Source of the DNA: DAOPXV01 sp035352535
Lineage (GTDB): Bacteria; Muiribacteriota; UBA9980
DNA length: 15,874 nucleotides
Assembly: GCA_964545075.1 (NCBI GenBank)
Contig: CAZJFS010000099.1
Span: 1-15,874, forward strand
Direction: 5' to 3'
Position numbers and translations under genes: made by a program. The notes beneath the pieces are model-generated. The model saw only the letters and a list, made by a program, of their open reading frames with translations, was not told the origin of the DNA and made no database searches. Positions 13,420 to 15,874 of the stretch are shown one piece after another (the first letter of the stretch is position 1; each line of letters opens with the position of its first letter).

Positions 13420-15834
13420 TTATTTTCCGCCTCTCATTTCAGCGTCGATCTTTCTCATCATTTCGGTCTCAGCCTTCGACTGCCAGATGGCCCATCCGAG
13501 GGCTATGAAGCAAACAAGGCAGACGCCATATACGAGAGCGCCGACAGGCTGTAATGTGATCGCTATGTTCAAGCCGAGTTTTTGGGCTGCCGCATTAACG
13601 CCTTCGGATATGGTCTTGCTATAAGGCAGAACAAGGGGTACCGCGAGAAGCGCGACCATGTTCATGACCTTAATGAGCGGGTTAACGGCTGGGCCTGAAG
13701 TGTCTTTCAAAGGATCGCCGACGGTGTCGCCCGTAACAGCGGCTTTATGACGTTCGGAGCCTTTACCAAGGTTTTTGGAAGGGTCTCTTGGTTCGTCTTC
13801 GACGAGTTTTTTGCAGTTATCCCATGCGCCGCCGGCGTTGGACATGAATACGGCGATAAGCTGACCAGCTAAGATCGAACCTGCGAGGAAGCCTGCAAGG
13901 ACGATAGGTCCCATTAAAAACGCAACGAGTATAGGCGTCGCAACGGCGAGTATTCCGGGTCCGATAAGTTCGTGCTGGGCCGATTCAGTGCAGATGCCGA
14001 CGACTTTAGCGTAATCGGGTTTTTTAGTTCCGGCCCATATTTCCTTGTCCTGGAACTGGATACGGCATTCGTGAACGATAAGGAACGCTGCGCGGCCGAC
14101 GGCCCTGATCGTCATCGACGAGAAGAGGAACGGTACGGCGCCGCCTATAAGTAAACCTATAAGAAGTTGAGGATTTGCGACTGAAAGCATTCCTGCAACA
14201 GCGTTGTACATCGCTATCGGGATCTGTTCGTTTTCGCCGCCGCCGCCTGAACCGATGATTGTGATATAACTTGAGAAAAGCGAAACAGCCGCGATAACGG
14301 CGGAACCAATTGCTACGCCCTTGGTGATGGCTTTAGTGGTATTTCCTACCGCGTCAAGATCAGCCAGTGTCTGACGAGCTTTTTTATATGTTTCTTCGCC
14401 CATTTCTTTTCTGTCATAACCCATTTCGCCTATACCGTTCGCATTATCTGCAACGGGCCCGAAAACGTCCATCGAGATCGTGTTTCCGGTAAGAGTAAGC
14501 ATTCCGATACCGCACATTGCGACGCCGAAAGCTATAAACATCGGATTAGTGCCCGCATAAACGGCTACCGATGCGCCAATGCTCGCAGCCAATATCAAAA
14601 CTGTCCAGACCGAAGATTCGAAACCGATTGCGAGACCTTCGATGATGTTAGTAGCATGGCCTGTTCCACAGCTTCTGACGAGGCCCTTGACCGGGCTTGA
14701 TTCGGTACCGGTAAAATATTCTGTACAGCTATTCAAGCAGATTGCAAGAATGATACCGATAAGGCATGTCCACGCCGGACGCATGTCGAGCCATTCGGTC
14801 GGTCCGTTGATACCGAAACTTGCCCAGTATGGAAGATTGGTGACGTTAGCCTGAAGTTCAGTGAAACGCGAGAAATATACGGGATCGAATCTGAGATAGA
14901 AGAACCCGAGAACGAGGAATCCGACGATCGAAATAAAGCTTGAAACCCAGAAACCGATGTTGATCGACTTCATAGCTTCAGGGCCAGAACCCTTTTCGCC
15001 GGCTTTAACCATATATGTTCCGATGATGGACGCAAAAACGCCTATCGCACGGACGAGTATTGGAAATATAACGCCTTTGTGGCCGAATGTAGCCCATCCG
15101 AGGATCATCGCGGCGACTATCGTAACTTCGTATGATTCGAATATGTCTGAAGCCATACCGGCGCAATCGCCAACGTTATCACCGACGTTATCGGCTATCG
15201 TAGCGGCGTTGCGAGGATCGTCTTCAGGAATGTCTTTTTCTATTTTTCCGACGAGATCGGCGCCTACGTCAGCGGCTTTCGTGAAGATACCGCCGCCGAC
15301 CCTCATGAAGAGAGCGAGAAGCGTTCCGCCGAAGCCGAAGCCGAGGAGAACTTCATAAGCCTGTTCGCCGAACGCCATAAATATAAGAGTTCCGCCGAGG
15401 AGACCGAGACCGTCGGTGAGCATACCGGTTATCGTTCCGGTTCTGTAACCGAGCTGAAGAGCGGCGCCGAAGCTTTTCGGCGCGGCTGCGGCAACGCGAA
15501 GGTTACCGACGGTAGCCATCCTCATTCCGACGAATCCGACGAGGCCCGAAAATATAGCGCCCATCAAAAACGCACCGGCGCGGCCGAAGGCGAGTATATC
15601 GTTGTAACCCGTAGCAAGCGCCTTCGATAGATAAAGGAGAACTACCAGGAATATGATAACTATCGAAACCTTGGAAAATTGCTGGTAAAGATAAGCGTCG
15701 GCGCCTTCGCGTATGGCGGCAGCGATTTCCTGCATCTTAACCGTGCCCTTATCGGCGCCCATTACCTGGCCGACGAGCATATATGCGTATAACAAACCGG
15801 CTATAGCGACGCCGAGAACGATCCATAAAGCCAT
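13420..15834 (-). CDS. hppA: Membrane-bound proton-translocating pyrophosphatase, potassium-independent type
   Basis: This integral membrane pyrophosphatase couples PPi hydrolysis to ion pumping across the cell membrane. It has about 16 hydrophobic segments. Numbered from ATG 15834 (804 residues), the catalytic loop DVGADLVGKIEKD to DNVGDNVGDCAG lies at about 189-226, a second acidic loop DVFGPVADNANGIGEM at 456-471, and a third, DTVGDPLKDTSGP, near the C-terminus. These carry the Mg-PPi ligands. In GNTTKAITKG (497-506) the Lys (K501) and Thr (T504) replace the Ala and Ala/Gly of potassium-dependent enzymes, the known mark of potassium-independent H+ pumps. I chose ATG 15834 because AGGGTG (15840-15845) sits five bases upstream. 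An in-frame ATG at 15867 adds 11 polar residues, lacks a visible ribosome site and lies at the window edge. The enzyme is somewhat longer than common bacterial forms (about 650-770), partly from a polar loop at about 316-350. Its promoter is outside the window. Confidence 0.95.
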   Translation of the reverse strand: MALWIVLGVAIAGLLYAYMLVGQVMGADKGTVKMQEIAAAIREGADAYLYQQFSKVSIVIIFLVVLLYLSKALATGYNDILAFGRAGAFLMGAIFSGLVGFVGMRMATVGNLRVAAAAPKSFGAALQLGYRTGTITGMLTDGLGLLGGTLIFMAFGEQAYEVLLGFGFGGTLLALFMRVGGGIFTKAADVGADLVGKIEKDIPEDDPRNAATIADNVGDNVGDCAGMASDIFESYEVTIVAAMILGWATFGHKGVIFPILVRAIGVFASIIGTYMVKAGEKGSGPEAMKSINIGFWVSSFISIVGFLVLGFFYLRFDPVYFSRFTELQANVTNLPYWASFGINGPTEWLDMRPAWTCLIGIILAICLNSCTEYFTGTESSPVKGLVRSCGTGHATNIIEGLAIGFESSVWTVLILAASIGASVAVYAGTNPMFIAFGVAMCGIGMLTLTGNTISMDVFGPVADNANGIGEMGYDRKEMGEETYKKARQTLADLDAVGNTTKAITKGVAIGSAVIAAVSLFSSYITIIGSGGGGENEQIPIAMYNAVAGMLSVANPQLLIGLLIGGAVPFLFSSMTIRAVGRAAFLIVHECRIQFQDKEIWAGTKKPDYAKVVGICTESAQHELIGPGILAVATPILVAFLMGPIVLAGFLAGSILAGQLIAVFMSNAGGAWDNCKKLVEDEPRDPSKNLGKGSERHKAAVTGDTVGDPLKDTSGPAVNPLIKVMNMVALLAVPLVLPYSKTISEGVNAAAQKLGLNIAITLQPVGALVYGVCLVCFIALGWAIWQSKAETEMMRKIDAEMRGGK

Positions 15835-15874
15835 TTTTTCACCCTGTGAATAATCAGGCGATCTCATGAACGCG

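Noticed and set aside
15835..15867. Upstream ATG start for the pyrophosphatase at 15867
   Set aside because: No ribosome site is visible before it, while ATG 15834 has AGGGTG five bases upstream and places the first membrane helix at the N-terminus.

Overview
The window is ordinary bacterial chromosome, with σ70-type promoters, Shine-Dalgarno sites and rho-independent terminators. It is packed with genes and I see no mobile element, CRISPR array, rRNA or tRNA. I cannot place the organism reliably. The gene set (YbeY, RbgA-type GTPase, PgpH-type c-di-AMP phosphodiesterase, CNNM/CorC protein, 31-residue COX24-like protein, membrane pyrophosphatase) is bacterial. The mix would fit an uncultured, probably anaerobic or amino-acid/nucleoside-using lineage, but that is inference.

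Left block, minus strand (1-5710). Reading right to left: a previously hidden 31-residue AURKAIP1/COX24-like ribosome-associated protein with its own promoter, structured leader and terminator; a GldA-like iron-type alcohol dehydrogenase; then a tightly packed unit from a TTGACA/TAGAAT promoter made of an RbgA/YlqF circularly permuted GTPase, the HD-domain c-di-AMP phosphodiesterase PgpH, the rRNA-maturation endonuclease YbeY, and the start of a CorC/CNNM membrane protein cut by the window edge. Most of this block concerns ribosome assembly, RNA maturation and second-messenger turnover.

Central block, plus strand (5794-11502). A perfect-consensus promoter (TTGACA-17 nt-TATAAT) drives five closely spaced genes that end at a strong terminator: a small helical protein that looks like a ferritin-like fold without its metal ligands, β-ureidopropionase, dihydropyrimidinase, a class III aminotransferase and a methylmalonate/malonate-semialdehyde dehydrogenase. 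The last four form the lower reductive pyrimidine pathway: dihydrouracil (dihydrothymine) to N-carbamoyl-β-alanine to β-alanine to malonate semialdehyde to acetyl-CoA (propionyl-CoA for thymine). The first step, dihydropyrimidine dehydrogenase, is not in the window.

Right block, minus strand (11577-15874). A potassium-independent type proton-pumping membrane pyrophosphatase is followed by a long near-palindromic terminator. Then comes a two-gene unit with its own promoter: the fluoride channel CrcB/Fluc and a DUF190 protein fused to four CBS motifs. No room is left for a fluoride riboswitch. The most interesting points are the degenerate ferritin-like protein leading the pyrimidine operon, the DUF190-CBS partner of the fluoride channel, and the tiny COX24-like gene with its folded leader.
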